Shown here: one piece after another, positions 38,101-55,138 of the stretch | Position numbering within the stretch: the first letter of the stretch is position 1 | Layout: every line of letters starts with the position of its first letter | DNA from: Paralichthys olivaceus | Taxonomy: Eukaryota; Chordata; Actinopteri; Pleuronectiformes; Paralichthyidae | Direction: 5' to 3' | Length of the DNA stretch: 64,000 nucleotides | Assembly: GCF_024713975.1 (NCBI RefSeq) | Contig: NC_091097.1 | Coordinates: 7,868,861 to 7,932,860, forward strand | Made by a program: the position numbers and the translations under genes | Notes under the pieces: generated by a model | What the model was told of the DNA's origin: nothing | Databases searched by the model: none | The model's input: only the letters and a program-made list of their open reading frames with translations

Positions 38101-40890
38101 CAGTCTGCTGTTGCATCAGGTTTGAGAACAATACTTAGGCCTGTGGGTGGCTAATCAATAGCAAGTTTTTATTGTTAGATAATAGTGTGAGTATAATGAA
38201 CTTCTCAATATCACACTGTTTGGTGGATGAGTGTGACTCACTGTTGGAGCCAGATAATCACATTCCACCGAATTGTTTTGTCCCAGATTCATGTATCTGA
38301 TCTAACGATCTGAACTGAAGCACAAGCAAAAAGAGCTGCTCTTCAACTGGTCAGTGTGACACAACGACAACCAACAAATAGGCAGGAAATTCCAGCCTGC
38401 TGGGTGTGTGTCTTTGGTGTTTTATGGTGGTCTGGTTTCTGAAGCAATCCAAACATGTGGATGGGTTTTACTTCATCCAAGGAGCAAGGGAGAGAAGAGC
38501 AAGGGGGGGCGTTTGAAGAAAAGGTTATATTTGCATTTTGCAGCCGCACTCAGAAACAGAGCTAAACCGGAACCTTTGGGAAATTTAGAAACCAGAGTCA
38601 GAATGAGTGAACACTGTCAAAAACTTTCCATCACTCCCACACGTATGCACAGTATAATGGAGATAGCGCCTTATCACGGTGCAGGTTTAAGCATGCTTGG
38701 AGCTCAGGAGGAGCTGAGAGCACAGCAAAATAAAGGACATCTTACTGTACTGTCTGGGCACAGGAGCTGGGCGATCTAACCAAAAATGTCATCACGATAA
38801 AAAAACAAATTTTAGTTGATTTCAATAAATGCCAAGGGATTAGTTATTAGTTTAAAGACTGCTTTTTGCTCCAGAGTGGGAGTGGATGAAGTCAGACAGT
38901 TAAAAATGTTTTATTTGATTTATATTGATCGATATTGAACTTATATTCAGATAGTTATTGTGTCACTCATGCAGCCCAACTGGAGCTTCTGGAGACTCAC
39001 TGTCATCCCACAGCCTTTTAAATTTCTCTCATGCCCAAATAAACTCTGCAGTTCTGCTTCAGTCATACACCAGGAGAGAATATCTGAATTTCATATAAAT
39101 AATCCTGAGTATCATCAGTGTCACAGTTCAGCTTTCATCCATTGTTTGCCACAGATGAATCAAAGAGAAATGTTGTCTTTTGATAATGAACAGTAGAAGA
39201 AAGGTCATAGCAACACGCTGAGCTTCTGCAGATCACAGATATATATACTGTATATATTCACTGTTAAACTCTGCTGGGTGAGAAAAGAAGAGAACAAATC
39301 CAAAGAGGCAACATTTGGTAAAAACAAATGAACAAATCCTTGTATCCCTTTGCGTCTCCACCATTCGGATTTAGAGTGATTGAAAAGACATTCTCAGGGG
39401 AGTTTGTTGGCAGATGTGGGCCGGTCATTTTGAAATGAACAGCTTCAGATAAATTAGGATCTGTCTTAGGAAGAGAGTGTGAAGAGCAAGTGTGTAAACC
39501 CACATTATTTCAGTGTTTAAAAAACATGGGACATTAACATGACAACTTAACAACTAAACAACTGCTTAGAGATCAATGGGATTAAATGATAACACATCAG
39601 AAAACCTTTGGTTTATAATTTGTTTCATGAAAGCTGCCTGTGTTATGATGACCAGAGATGACCCAGATCTAATATTAAATAGTTGGGTACTTACTGTAAA
39701 TGTATTTTCTCTGTATATGCACATGTATGAATACACACATTCAGAATAACAATCTGTATTTTATGGACATATGGAGTAGAATCTGGATTTAAGGGACATA
39801 TCACACAAGTAGCTGTCTGTATTTCACAGAAATATTGCAGCACATGTATAGAATAAGTCCATATTTGATTGTATAATGTTGTCTATAACATTTCTATGTT
39901 TGTATCTTATTTATTTGGATTCTGACTTTATTTCTATTTTATTTATTTCTATATTACTACCTATGCAACTACTTGAATTGAAACTACAGGGGATCAATAA
40001 TAGTCTAATCTGACTGTTTTAATTATTTCTATATACATTTACAATATATTTCATGGATATATTTTACATGTAGAATCTGGACTTAAGGGACTTGGTGCAC
40101 AAGCACTTAGTGTTTCACTGCCATATTGTACATGTATGGAATAAGTATCTTATTCACATGGATTCAGTTTCTTTTCTTATTGTATGTCTTACTATATCTC
40201 CCTATGAGGCAACTTATTTTTTGCTGCTGTTTCAAACTGAATTTACCCTCTGGGGATCAATAAAGGTACAACCTATCTTATCTTATTTTTTATGCCCTAC
40301 AACAATTCATGCAGTCCACTTCATAATGTCATTCCCTCACATTGCCGTAGGAGGGTCAATTAAAGTTAAAACAGTATGAAAAGGAACATTATATATCCAT
40401 AAATCATATACATGTATTGATAAAACAATACATGCTATCCACTTCCAATCTGATCTTTGCCAGTAAACATTGTTTGGGTGGCTCTTCCCTGTACACACCA
40501 TCCCATAACACTGTAATGACTGTAGTAGCTGTTCACTGGACTGAATGTGTTAATTGCAGCGTCTAACAGGATGTAAAGGTCACATCTGCCCTCAGGTTGT
40601 CCACTGAGCCGTCACTCCACGTCACTTCTTTTTTTTTTTTTTTTTACAATGTCGACTTAAAAAAAAAATCATCCGGAACTGAAGCAGACACGGAGAAAGA
40701 GAAATCGACGCATTCCCCTTTAGCTTCAGCAGCTTTAAATAAACTTTTACGCATAGAATCTAAATCAAAACAGAGAAAGTATAAGCGTGCAGCCCCAGCT
40801 CCCTCCCCCTCCTCCCCCAGCTTCTCCACATCTGTTTCCACTCACTGCTCGGACTTTTGGTTCGTGGCATACCAAAGCACCAAATGGTTG

Positions 40891-40927
<37 letters not shown>

Positions 40928-41203
40928 AGCTGCTTTCTGGCAAGCTTTGCTTTTTTCTACAGTTTTATGACAAGTCGTTGCCAGAACTAATGCACGATAG
41001 CTTCAACACACAAACACGCGCACACACACAAACACTTTAAGCATGAATGAGATTTAAAGCGAGAGTTGAGATCTTTACGCACCGGAGTCGCTCCTCTGCA
41101 GCTCCACACTGAGGATGAATAAATATAAAGTGCATCTGTACAGGAGAAGTTGCCGGTTTCTCCATGTTCCCCTCGATTCCTTTTTTCGGTCGCTGCCTTG
41201 CAT
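19443..41203 (-). CDS. mrc2: C-type mannose receptor 2 (Endo180/uPARAP)
   Basis: Endocytic transmembrane receptor that binds and takes up collagen and mannose-type glycans and sends them to lysosomes. I assembled 29 coding exons: 41083-41203, 34753-35157, 32349-32522, 32022-32186, 30894-31007, 30554-30697, 30256-30447, 29488-29642, 29229-29333, 26090-26205, 25833-25975, 24613-24830, 24364-24506, 24180-24276, 23958-24087, 23730-23762, 23467-23633, 22980-23148, 22749-22891, 22507-22615, 22164-22330, 21957-22065, 21636-21874, 21388-21550, 21119-21268, 20720-20833, 20086-20265, 19762-19785, 19443-19663. They sum to 4,410 nt, giving 1,469 aa (human about 1,479). Phases match at every junction. Domain order is signal peptide, ricin-type Cys-rich, FNII, eight C-type lectin-like domains, membrane segment, short tail. 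Tail words such as GARYSR and [14 protein letters not shown] identify MRC2 rather than MRC1, PLA2R1 or LY75. One junction needs a GC donor. Confidence 0.96.
20086..21268 (-). CDS. mrc2: mrc2 exons 25-27: C-type lectin-like domain 8
   Basis: Exons 21119-21268 ([20 protein letters not shown] to MSCKK), 20720-20833 ([13 protein letters not shown] to GAWLGISVK, donor gtccaa) and 20086-20265 ([18 protein letters not shown] to [16 protein letters not shown] and GVICKRPR). All are phase 1-1. The last cysteine of the domain is in VICK, just before the membrane-proximal stalk. Confidence 0.92.
21388..21874 (-). CDS. mrc2: mrc2 exons 23-24: C-type lectin-like domain 7
   Basis: Exon 21636-21874 encodes a proline/alanine linker, then [21 protein letters not shown] to WVALYNYG. 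Exon 21388-21550 encodes [17 protein letters not shown] to [13 protein letters not shown]. The 3' end of the second exon is ambiguous: two GT donors three bases apart (ends 21391 or 21388) both keep phase 1 and differ by one residue. Confidence 0.9.
21957..22891 (-). CDS. mrc2: mrc2 exons 19-22: end of CTLD5 and CTLD6
   Basis: Exons 22749-22891 ([18 protein letters not shown], a proline-rich linker, [12 protein letters not shown]), 22507-22615 ([20 protein letters not shown] to HLEQ), 22164-22330 ([20 protein letters not shown] to NKTR) and 21957-22065 ([11 protein letters not shown] to GYICQRHQ). Acceptor for 22507-22615 is gtgaag just before TGT. A competing ttcag eight bases in would break the frame. 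A GGAT/GATA simple repeat lies in the following intron (22414-22458). Confidence 0.9.
22414..22458. repeat. GGAT/GATA/GACA simple repeat
   Basis: Tetranucleotide units run ATGG, then GATA, then GACA, in an mrc2 intron between the CTLD6 exons. Confidence 0.9.
22980..23762 (-). CDS. mrc2: mrc2 exons 16-18: linker microexon and most of CTLD5
   Basis: A 33-nt phase 1-1 microexon (23730-23762; [10 protein letters not shown]) links CTLD4 to CTLD5. Exon 17 (23467-23633) encodes [20 protein letters not shown] to ASTLHK. Exon 18 (22980-23148) resumes [18 protein letters not shown]. The frame and the human spacing between K and WW fit only if exon 17 ends at AAG before gcactgg, a GC donor. The nearest GT is out of phase. 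Exon 18 ends MSANK in phase 1. Confidence 0.88.
23958..24506 (-). CDS. mrc2: mrc2 exons 13-15: C-type lectin-like domain 4
   Basis: Exons 24364-24506, 24180-24276 and 23958-24087. The first starts [13 protein letters not shown] after acceptor tgtgttgcag. That choice matches the human spacing after CYK better than a nearer CAGCAG acceptor. Then come [13 protein letters not shown] and, in the last, [12 protein letters not shown] to DWICKIPRG. The intron between the first two is only 87 nt and contains an ATC-type simple repeat. Confidence 0.9.
24613..26205 (-). CDS. mrc2: mrc2 exons 10-12: C-type lectin-like domain 3 and linker to 4
   Basis: Exons 26090-26205 ([16 protein letters not shown] to VTIT), 25833-25975 ([26 protein letters not shown]) and 24613-24830 ([10 protein letters not shown] to FICRQ, a proline-rich linker, then [18 protein letters not shown]). 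Phases 0-2, 2-1 and 1-0 join exactly. The linker [17 protein letters not shown] parallels the human one. No EPN/WND pair is present, so this domain is not expected to bind sugar through calcium. Confidence 0.92.
24831..25832. other. mrc2 intron 11 (between the two CTLD3 exons)
   Basis: A one-kilobase intron with no recognisable exon. It holds an AT-rich AAT-type simple repeat (about 25,081-25,142) and, near 25,540, a fragment resembling a LINE 3' tail (ATCCCCTCAGGGGA). Confidence 0.65.
26300..26525 (+). repeat. Dispersed teleost repeat, copy C
   Basis: Shares GATCAGGGGGCAGGCAGATCCAGGAAATTTTTTTT, TTTTCCAGG, AATTAATGGAT and TTTGGTGCAGCTTGGTTGAGTTT blocks with copies A and B, in the same order and orientation. 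Confidence 0.75.
27380..27835 (+). repeat. Dispersed teleost repeat with CTTGACCTTTGAC motifs
   Basis: Two related halves each carry GTGACCTTGACCTTT(G/A)AC followed by a CC-AAAT/ATCT block, CAAGTGAA and CAAATT-GAAG words, ending in GGCAGGGAGGCATAAAA. I remember this arrangement as a frequent fish repeat whose end reads 'ggaggcataaa'. TGACCTTG is also a nuclear-receptor half-site, so copies can carry binding sites by chance. Confidence 0.65.
28260..28520. promoter_or_regulatory. CpG-rich stretch inside mrc2 intron 9
   Basis: CCCCGCCGCCGCAGGG and GCAGCGCGCGCC form a local CpG cluster in an otherwise AT-rich intron. It is followed by non-repeat sequence with ATCTTTGTTGAACG (a SOX-like CTTTGTT). 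It could be an intronic enhancer or alternative promoter. No exon with a clear start codon and donor was found beside it. Confidence 0.35.
29229..30447 (-). CDS. mrc2: mrc2 exons 7-9: C-type lectin-like domain 2
   Basis: Exons 30256-30447, 29488-29642 and 29229-29333 encode the domain that binds mannose, fucose and GlcNAc in mammalian Endo180. The EPN triplet (FEPNNF), which sets mannose-type specificity, is intact. The partner motif, WND in human, reads WDD here (GRWDDSPC). Aspartate could still contact calcium, so activity is possible but may be altered. The exon ends DCKQ in phase 0. Confidence 0.93.
29675..29775 (+). repeat. Dispersed teleost repeat, copy D (fragment)
   Basis: Contains GAATAATTCATGGATCTTGATGA, AAATCAGGCAT, ACTGATATTTATGAG and GTGCAACTTGGTGCAG, which line up with the 3' third of copy B. 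It sits just upstream of exon 8 in an mrc2 intron. Confidence 0.7.
30554..32186 (-). CDS. mrc2: mrc2 exons 4-6: C-type lectin-like domain 1
   Basis: Exons 32022-32186, 30894-31007 and 30554-30697, all phase 1-1, encode [17 protein letters not shown] through [17 protein letters not shown]. Family marks: [23 protein letters not shown], and the last cysteines in NRDC and YVCKK. The site-1 triad equivalent reads QPN (human QPD as I recall) and the second motif WQN, so calcium binding by this domain is doubtful, as in mammals. Confidence 0.94.
32349..32522 (-). CDS. mrc2: mrc2 exon 3: fibronectin type II domain
   Basis: A 174-nt phase 1-1 exon that starts [13 protein letters not shown] and contains [31 protein letters not shown]. 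These four cysteines and the aromatic residues define an FNII fold. In mammals this domain binds collagen and is the most conserved part of the family, in line with its near identity to the remembered human sequence. Confidence 0.95.
33001..33180 (+). repeat. Dispersed teleost repeat, copy E
   Basis: CAAGGAGGTTATGCTTTTTG, CAGGAATATACAAAAACTAC, GAACGGATTACCATGAAATT and AAGAACCTATTCAATTTTTG match the 5' half of copy B in order. Confidence 0.78.
33882..33968 (-). CDS. mrc2: Candidate in-frame cassette exon in mrc2 intron 2
   Basis: The 87-nt stretch is preceded by gtgccacag and followed by gtgtttgt on the minus strand. With phase-1 ends its frame is open for 28 codons ([20 protein letters not shown] then QKAKQNTA). 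It would insert 29 residues between the ricin-type and FNII domains without shifting the frame. Mammalian MRC2 as I recall it has no such segment. The acceptor has a mediocre pyrimidine tract and the donor is non-consensus after GT, so this may be a chance frame. Confidence 0.22.
34753..35157 (-). CDS. mrc2: mrc2 exon 2: cysteine-rich ricin B-type domain
   Basis: This single 405-nt exon encodes the N-terminal ricin-type beta-trefoil. Visible family words are [36 protein letters not shown] and RWTWTCG, with the paired cysteines. It ends in KMYR with donor gtaagaagc in phase 1. The acceptor tract on the minus strand is formed by a (CT)n microsatellite (plus-strand GA repeat 35164-35199). In mammals this domain of MRC2 lacks the sulphated-sugar binding seen in MRC1. 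Whether that holds here cannot be told from sequence alone. Confidence 0.93.
35164..35199. repeat. (GA)n microsatellite forming an acceptor tract
   Basis: A plus-strand GA run, (CT)n on the transcribed strand, ends about 10 nt before the exon-2 acceptor tacacag. It supplies the pyrimidine tract of that splice site. Confidence 0.92.
36071..36099. repeat. (CTTTT)n simple repeat
   Basis: A pentanucleotide CTTTT run in mrc2 intron 1. Confidence 0.9.
37075..37135 (-). repeat. Dispersed teleost repeat, copy F (inverted fragment)
   Basis: The reverse complement reads CAGGATTATACAAAAGCTAC followed by TCAACTGATTTCCATGAAATT, matching the 5' blocks of copies B and E. Confidence 0.65.
39735..40285 (+). 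repeat. Two related copies of a LINE-tail-like element
   Basis: TAGAATCTGG(A)TTTAAGGGACATATC near 39,777 recurs as TAGAATCTGGACTTAAGGGACTT near 40,070. Each is followed by CACATGTAT-GAATAAG and, further on, by GGGGATCAATAA near 39,990 and 40,254. The second ends TCTGGGGATCAATAAAGG, a tail I associate with fish LINE/SINE 3' ends. Spacing is about 290 bp, suggesting a diverged tandem duplication or a double insertion. Confidence 0.6.
40891..40924. repeat. (CG/CA)n microsatellite near mrc2 exon 1
   Basis: GCGCGC leads into a CA run of about 28 bp. Further CA-type repeats flank exon 1 (41,221-41,275, and GT at 41,430-41,449). Confidence 0.93.
41083..41203 (-). CDS. mrc2: mrc2 exon 1: start codon and signal peptide
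   Basis: The ATG at 41203-41201 has A at -3. The first 40 codons read [12 protein letters not shown], then a basic stretch, then a hydrophobic core ([15 protein letters not shown]) and a polar SDS near the likely cleavage site, a long-n-region signal peptide. The exon ends TCCG before gtgcgtaaag in phase 1, which joins exon 2 as DSAPLDSD. The next GT, three bases on, would break the frame. The open frame extends upstream through CA repeats, but that is low complexity and not supported as coding. Confidence 0.85.
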
Positions 41204-43920
41204 GCTCACAACTGGGCTACAACACACACGCAGACCCGCGCACACATATACACGCACACATACACACACGCGCGCTGCAGGAAAAACCGAGGAAACCAGA
41301 GGAGGAAAGAAAGTGAACAAGTGTCCGAGTGTCTGACTCAGAAGACGGATGATGCAGAAGAGTTTCACCGCTAGAGCTCCGTCCTCCTCAGTCAGATGAG
41401 ACTGGAATGAATGGAGTAGCGTCACAAGCGTGTGTGTGTGTGTGTGTGTCTGTGTTTGTATGGTGCCCAACCTGAGGTCCGGGGGACCTCCAGCGGCCTC
41501 CTTTCATGAGGGCTGGTCAGAGGATTTCAACTACAGGGAGAACGTCCTCTCTCTGCACGTTCTCAGTCTTGCTCTGTGAATTCTGGAAGATAAAATCGAA
41601 TTAAAACAAAGCTGCATTTTTATCAGCCGTGACGGAAACATGACAACCAGGTGAACAAACTGAGTAATTCTTCTTTATTGTGGCACCTTTTCATGCGCAA
41701 CATCAAACCCAAGCCACAATGGGTGCGTTTGCACCGTGTGACAGCTGCGTTGTTGATCTGGGAGCATGTCTGCTGCATGAGGTCTCTGGTATGACTACAT
41801 TATATCCTCAAATAAAAGTAGGCCTATGCGTTCAATCAGTGTTTTTCTGAGCTGCACTGTCAGAAGCCGTAAATAAAGCAAGCAGCCCTAAATGTCACCA
41901 GTCTACATTCAGTGTCATTAACTATCCCTCCATTTGTTTTTAAAACCATATTGGACATATGACTAGAACTGTAAAATGTTTCTACTTAACTGTAGAATCT
42001 TCTTTTGCTCTTTAACGTAGTGCTTTTAGTCCCAGTCAGGACCCTGTACAAACAATGACTTGCATGTTTCCAGTGATGTTAGGGTCGGGGGTTTGGCTGT
42101 TGGCTGTTGACTCTGATAGCATGAAGTAGCTGTGAAGCCTAGGTTACCATGTTGATTGAACCAAATTTAAAGTGAGCAAGCCTTTTCTGAATGAATCCCA
42201 ATGGATAGCTGGATTAAAAAGGAAATACTTCATATCATTTTAGCAGTCATTGATCTATAAGCATATTTCTTCGTAGACAAAAGCTCCTGGAATATTATTT
42301 TAGGCAAGCTCAATCATTATTTACTAAAGTTTAAGTCTCAACTTTGGACTTTTTCTTCTGTCATTTCAATTACAGTCCATTTGTTTTAGCCAAAGACTAA
42401 ACAAAATAAAACACTTTCAATAGACCCAGTATGTTGCTCAAGCTAATTTCCTTTCACTACAAACTCCTATTTTCTATAAAGTTGAGACTGCTATTGATAT
42501 GGACAAAAGTTAAAGCTGTTCTCGTCTGAGTTGTTGACCCGAGTCCTGACATGGAAGAGTAGAATTCAATCACACAATTGTAATATTCCAGTTAAGTGCT
42601 CATAGCTTTTATGGTATTTATCATCATTTGCCTTTGTCTTAATGGACTTGAATCTAGTCTTTAGTCTTACATCTTACTACCTAAAGCTGAGGTATCCTGT
42701 CCAATAAACACATCTGCTGTGAGTTGCTTGCTATACAAGAAAAAATGCTAATAACATTTGAGTCAGCTGCTGAAGTGTGTGAGACAGTTACATCCAATTT
42801 GTGGCCTCTTATCGAGTTTCTCACGTATCCTGGATTGTGTGCTCAAATGCCATTTGTGTCAAATATTATTCAACATGTCACATGACACAGGACAAATAAG
42901 AAGCCAGCCGATATTTAGCTTTTCCTGAGGGAAGCTTTTTTTTGTGCACTACACTAATATTATATTCACCCATAAAAATCGAATAATTAATGGAGCAGAC
43001 TACAGTCAATGTGACATTACACTCTAAATATCCCATCTGTTTCCTGTCCAGATTACTCAATTCTGTGAAACCAATTATGCAGAATAAGGAATGGAAACTA
43101 AGTACAGACATCACACCCATGAACACATTGTCAGCTGTGTTGTAAACAGAAGTTAGTCCTGTGATATTAAACCCAGAAGAACAAACACATTTTAACCAAT
43201 AGTATTTAATGGTTTATGCAACTGTCTGCTAAGGCCCAATCTCCCCCACAGTACTATAAGGTAAACCAGTCCCTTGCATTTCATTGGCCAAAAATAAATT
43301 CAAAACATACCTAAATAAATATGTGTTTATGGTAGGGGGAACGAGAACAGTTCTAATTAAAGGCAACTTGAAAAAACAGCAGTTTTCTCCATAAAACTGG
43401 TTGCATTGAAAAGTGTTCTTAAAAAAAAAAAAAAAGTTAAAAAAAGTAAAAAGGGGTCGTTCCTCAACAGCTTCCACTCCATATCACGTAACACGACTCT
43501 AAAACCATTCATTATAAAAACGGAGGTGGAACACTGCCACCAGCTGGAAGTTAAAAGCTTTGGTCACAGGAGTTTGACGAGGAGATGGAGGGGGAGCGTG
43601 GAGATGGGATAGTAGCTTCTGTCCCTCCTCGTCAAAAACTATCTGGGTCTGGAATTTAAGTGGGGCAGAGGAACCCAGAAACAGCGAGTTGGATAAAATG
43701 GAGCCATAGATATTTGGGGTTCAATACAATAACAGGGCAGACTGGTTCTCTCAGTTGGGTTCAGGGAAATAAGAACAAACAAAATGTTTGAGCTTGGGGA
43801 GTTCAGACTACCTTGGAGCAGAATGGCTCATGCATGGGTGTATGTGTGTGAGTGCGTACAGGTATGATGCCTTCCGCAGTCCTTTTCATCTGGCCAAGCT
43901 GAAGCAGTTCTATACTTCTT
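41204..43920. other. Spacer between the tlk2 3' end and mrc2, including the mrc2 promoter
   Basis: About 2.7 kb without a recognisable gene. The mrc2 promoter and 5' UTR must lie just right of 41,203, where CA/GT repeats and moderately GC-rich sequence (41,204-41,520) occur. No TATA box stands out. The rest is AT-rich unique-looking sequence with a poly-A/T run near 43,423. Confidence 0.6.
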
Positions 43921-43926
43921 TTTATT
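43921..43926 (-). other. tlk2: Candidate tlk2 poly(A) signal (AATAAA)
   Basis: TTTATT on the plus strand gives AATAAA about 350 nt beyond the tlk2 stop codon. It would make a short 3' UTR. Inference only. Confidence 0.45.
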
Positions 43927-44279
43927 TTCTTTTTTTAAGCAGAAAAGAAAAATCCAAAACACTGAACCCCACTTTTAACCAACATAGTGCCAAACCTCGC
44001 CCCTTTGCTGTGTGAGTCGTCCAGGGCTTTGACCCCCAGAACAATGCCACCCTTTTTTGAGAAGCGAGGACAGCTAAGTTGGGGTGGGTGGACATGAGAG
44101 TGCTGAAGGGGGACGTTGGTCTCCCTTGCCAACCCATCCTTGACTTCTCACGCACCCACTGCTGTCGTCCGACCTCTTCTCTTGGACTCTTCACGGCAAG
44201 GTGGGATGCTAATGGGAAGGTGGACACAGAATGGTGCTGCCCTCACCCACTTGACTCTTTCATATTGTTCAGTCTTTAG

Positions 44280-53790
<9,511 letters not shown>

Positions 53791-53800
53791 CGATATCCAT
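53791..53800 (-). CDS. tlk2: tlk2 5' exon with possible upstream start codon
   Basis: On the minus strand GGAAAATGGATATCG is followed by gtacgtat, a good donor. Joined to the exon at 52783 it reads ATG GAT ATC GCC ATG ATG, adding MDIA in frame ahead of MMEELHS. The ATG context (A at -3, G at +4) is strong. An even stronger donor, gtaagtat, lies just upstream (exon end 53828) and would skip this ATG. Either transcript keeps the main start. Confidence 0.5.
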
Positions 53801-54340
53801 TTTCCGATCCCCTGGCAAGATACTTACTGTAATTTAATATTTGCTCGGTCCTCCGGAGGGCCAGTTGTTAACCCTAAAACCGTCCCCGTTGTCTCCCCGG
53901 TGCTTGGCTGACCCTCCCAGGCTAGGCCGCATCCACAGCCGCGTCCCTCGCGTTGCTGCCTGTTCGAGTCCGAGACAGTGGAGCGCGCAGAGAGGCTCAA
54001 GGTAGACCAGGGAGGATTCCCTCGGAGGCCTCGACAGCTCCGGGTATCCCAAACCCGCCTTTCTGTTCTCCTTAGGCGGGGATCCCCATCACATCCCTCT
54101 CCCCGAGGACCATACCGCGGCTACGTCGGGTACCTTCCTCCAACACAATGGCGACCCTCAAAATCCTGCGTTTTCCCACCAGGTATATATGATGTCTTGG
54201 AGCCAGTGTTGTAAGTTACCCCCCGTGTCTTTTTCTCTCTCCCCCGGCGGTGAGATGAATTTCGGGTCCGATCAAAACAAAGTTCGCATCCAGTCGTCTT
54301 CCTCGCTTCGGGGAACAAACCAATCTGTTTCGGAAGTTGT

Positions 54341-54766
54341 GCCGCTGCGACTCCGTTTCAGCTGAATCCGGATCGATTCGGTTCGGTTCTCATGTTTTTG
54401 CAATGTAAACAATAATCAGTAAAATCTCATATTTTCTCGTGAGATTGTTGAAGTATTTTCACCTTCGTTCAGTCGACGCCTGCCCCAAATCTCTTGTCTG
54501 GACCAATGGTAAATCCCTGAGTACACAACACATTTTAACTGCGCCCACCCACACAACAAAATGATCACTTATCAGAAAGTTCCCATTCCCATGATGTTCA
54601 CACCCACACACACCACTTCCACATTATAGGTGATTTGGAAAATTATTATTATTAAGCCACTGCAGGGTAATACAGGGATTCAGCATTCATTACAATCAAT
54701 AGAATGAAAATGTTTCTCTTGTTCAATACCAAGTAAAACATATTCAACATATTTACAGTTCAGATG
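54341..54766. other. Short spacer between tlk2 and mettl2
   Basis: About 0.4 kb. Nothing recognised beyond AT-rich sequence and a short ATT run. Confidence 0.7.
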
Positions 54767-54772
54767 TTTATT
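54767..54772 (-). other. mettl2a: Candidate mettl2 poly(A) signal (AATAAA)
   Basis: AATAAA on the minus strand, about 370 nt after the mettl2 stop codon, in AT-rich sequence. Inference. Confidence 0.5.
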
Positions 54773-55138
54773 ATTTTTCCATGTACAAAAAGAGTTGCGT
54801 GTGTTTTTTTTGTTTTTTTTGCAAACATGCGATTAGTATCAAAAGTTCACCTCATTTAAAAATCGCCTCTGGCAGAGTAGAAATGTTTGTTTCGGGGTAA
54901 CCAGCCTTTTCTCATCAGCAGGAAATGAGAAATGATTACTCTTGCAGCACCATCAAGAGCACTAGCCAAAAAAACAGTTCGTAGATATTACAGCAGCTGG
55001 GATAGTGACCTTTCCCACAATCACAATAGACCTTTTCAATTCCATACATCCTCAGGAAAACAAACAACACCAGCAACGCCTTGACTTCAGCTACTGGTTT
55101 CAGTTGTGGTCACAGGCAGGCGGCTCCTCTCCTCCGCC

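Larger units (their letters stand above)
35158..41082. other. mrc2 intron 1
   Basis: At 5.9 kb this is the largest mrc2 intron. Seen in it: the GA repeat at the exon-2 acceptor, a CTTTT repeat (36071-36099), an inverted fragment of the dispersed teleost repeat (37075-37135), two related copies of a LINE-tail element (39735-40285) and a CA repeat (40891-40924) next to exon 1. No coding exon was recognised. First introns often hold enhancers, but I cannot single one out. Confidence 0.7.

Noticed and set aside
53834-54052. A 72-codon upstream frame in the tlk2 leader
   Set aside because: It begins at a non-ATG codon in GC-rich sequence and shows no protein-like features.
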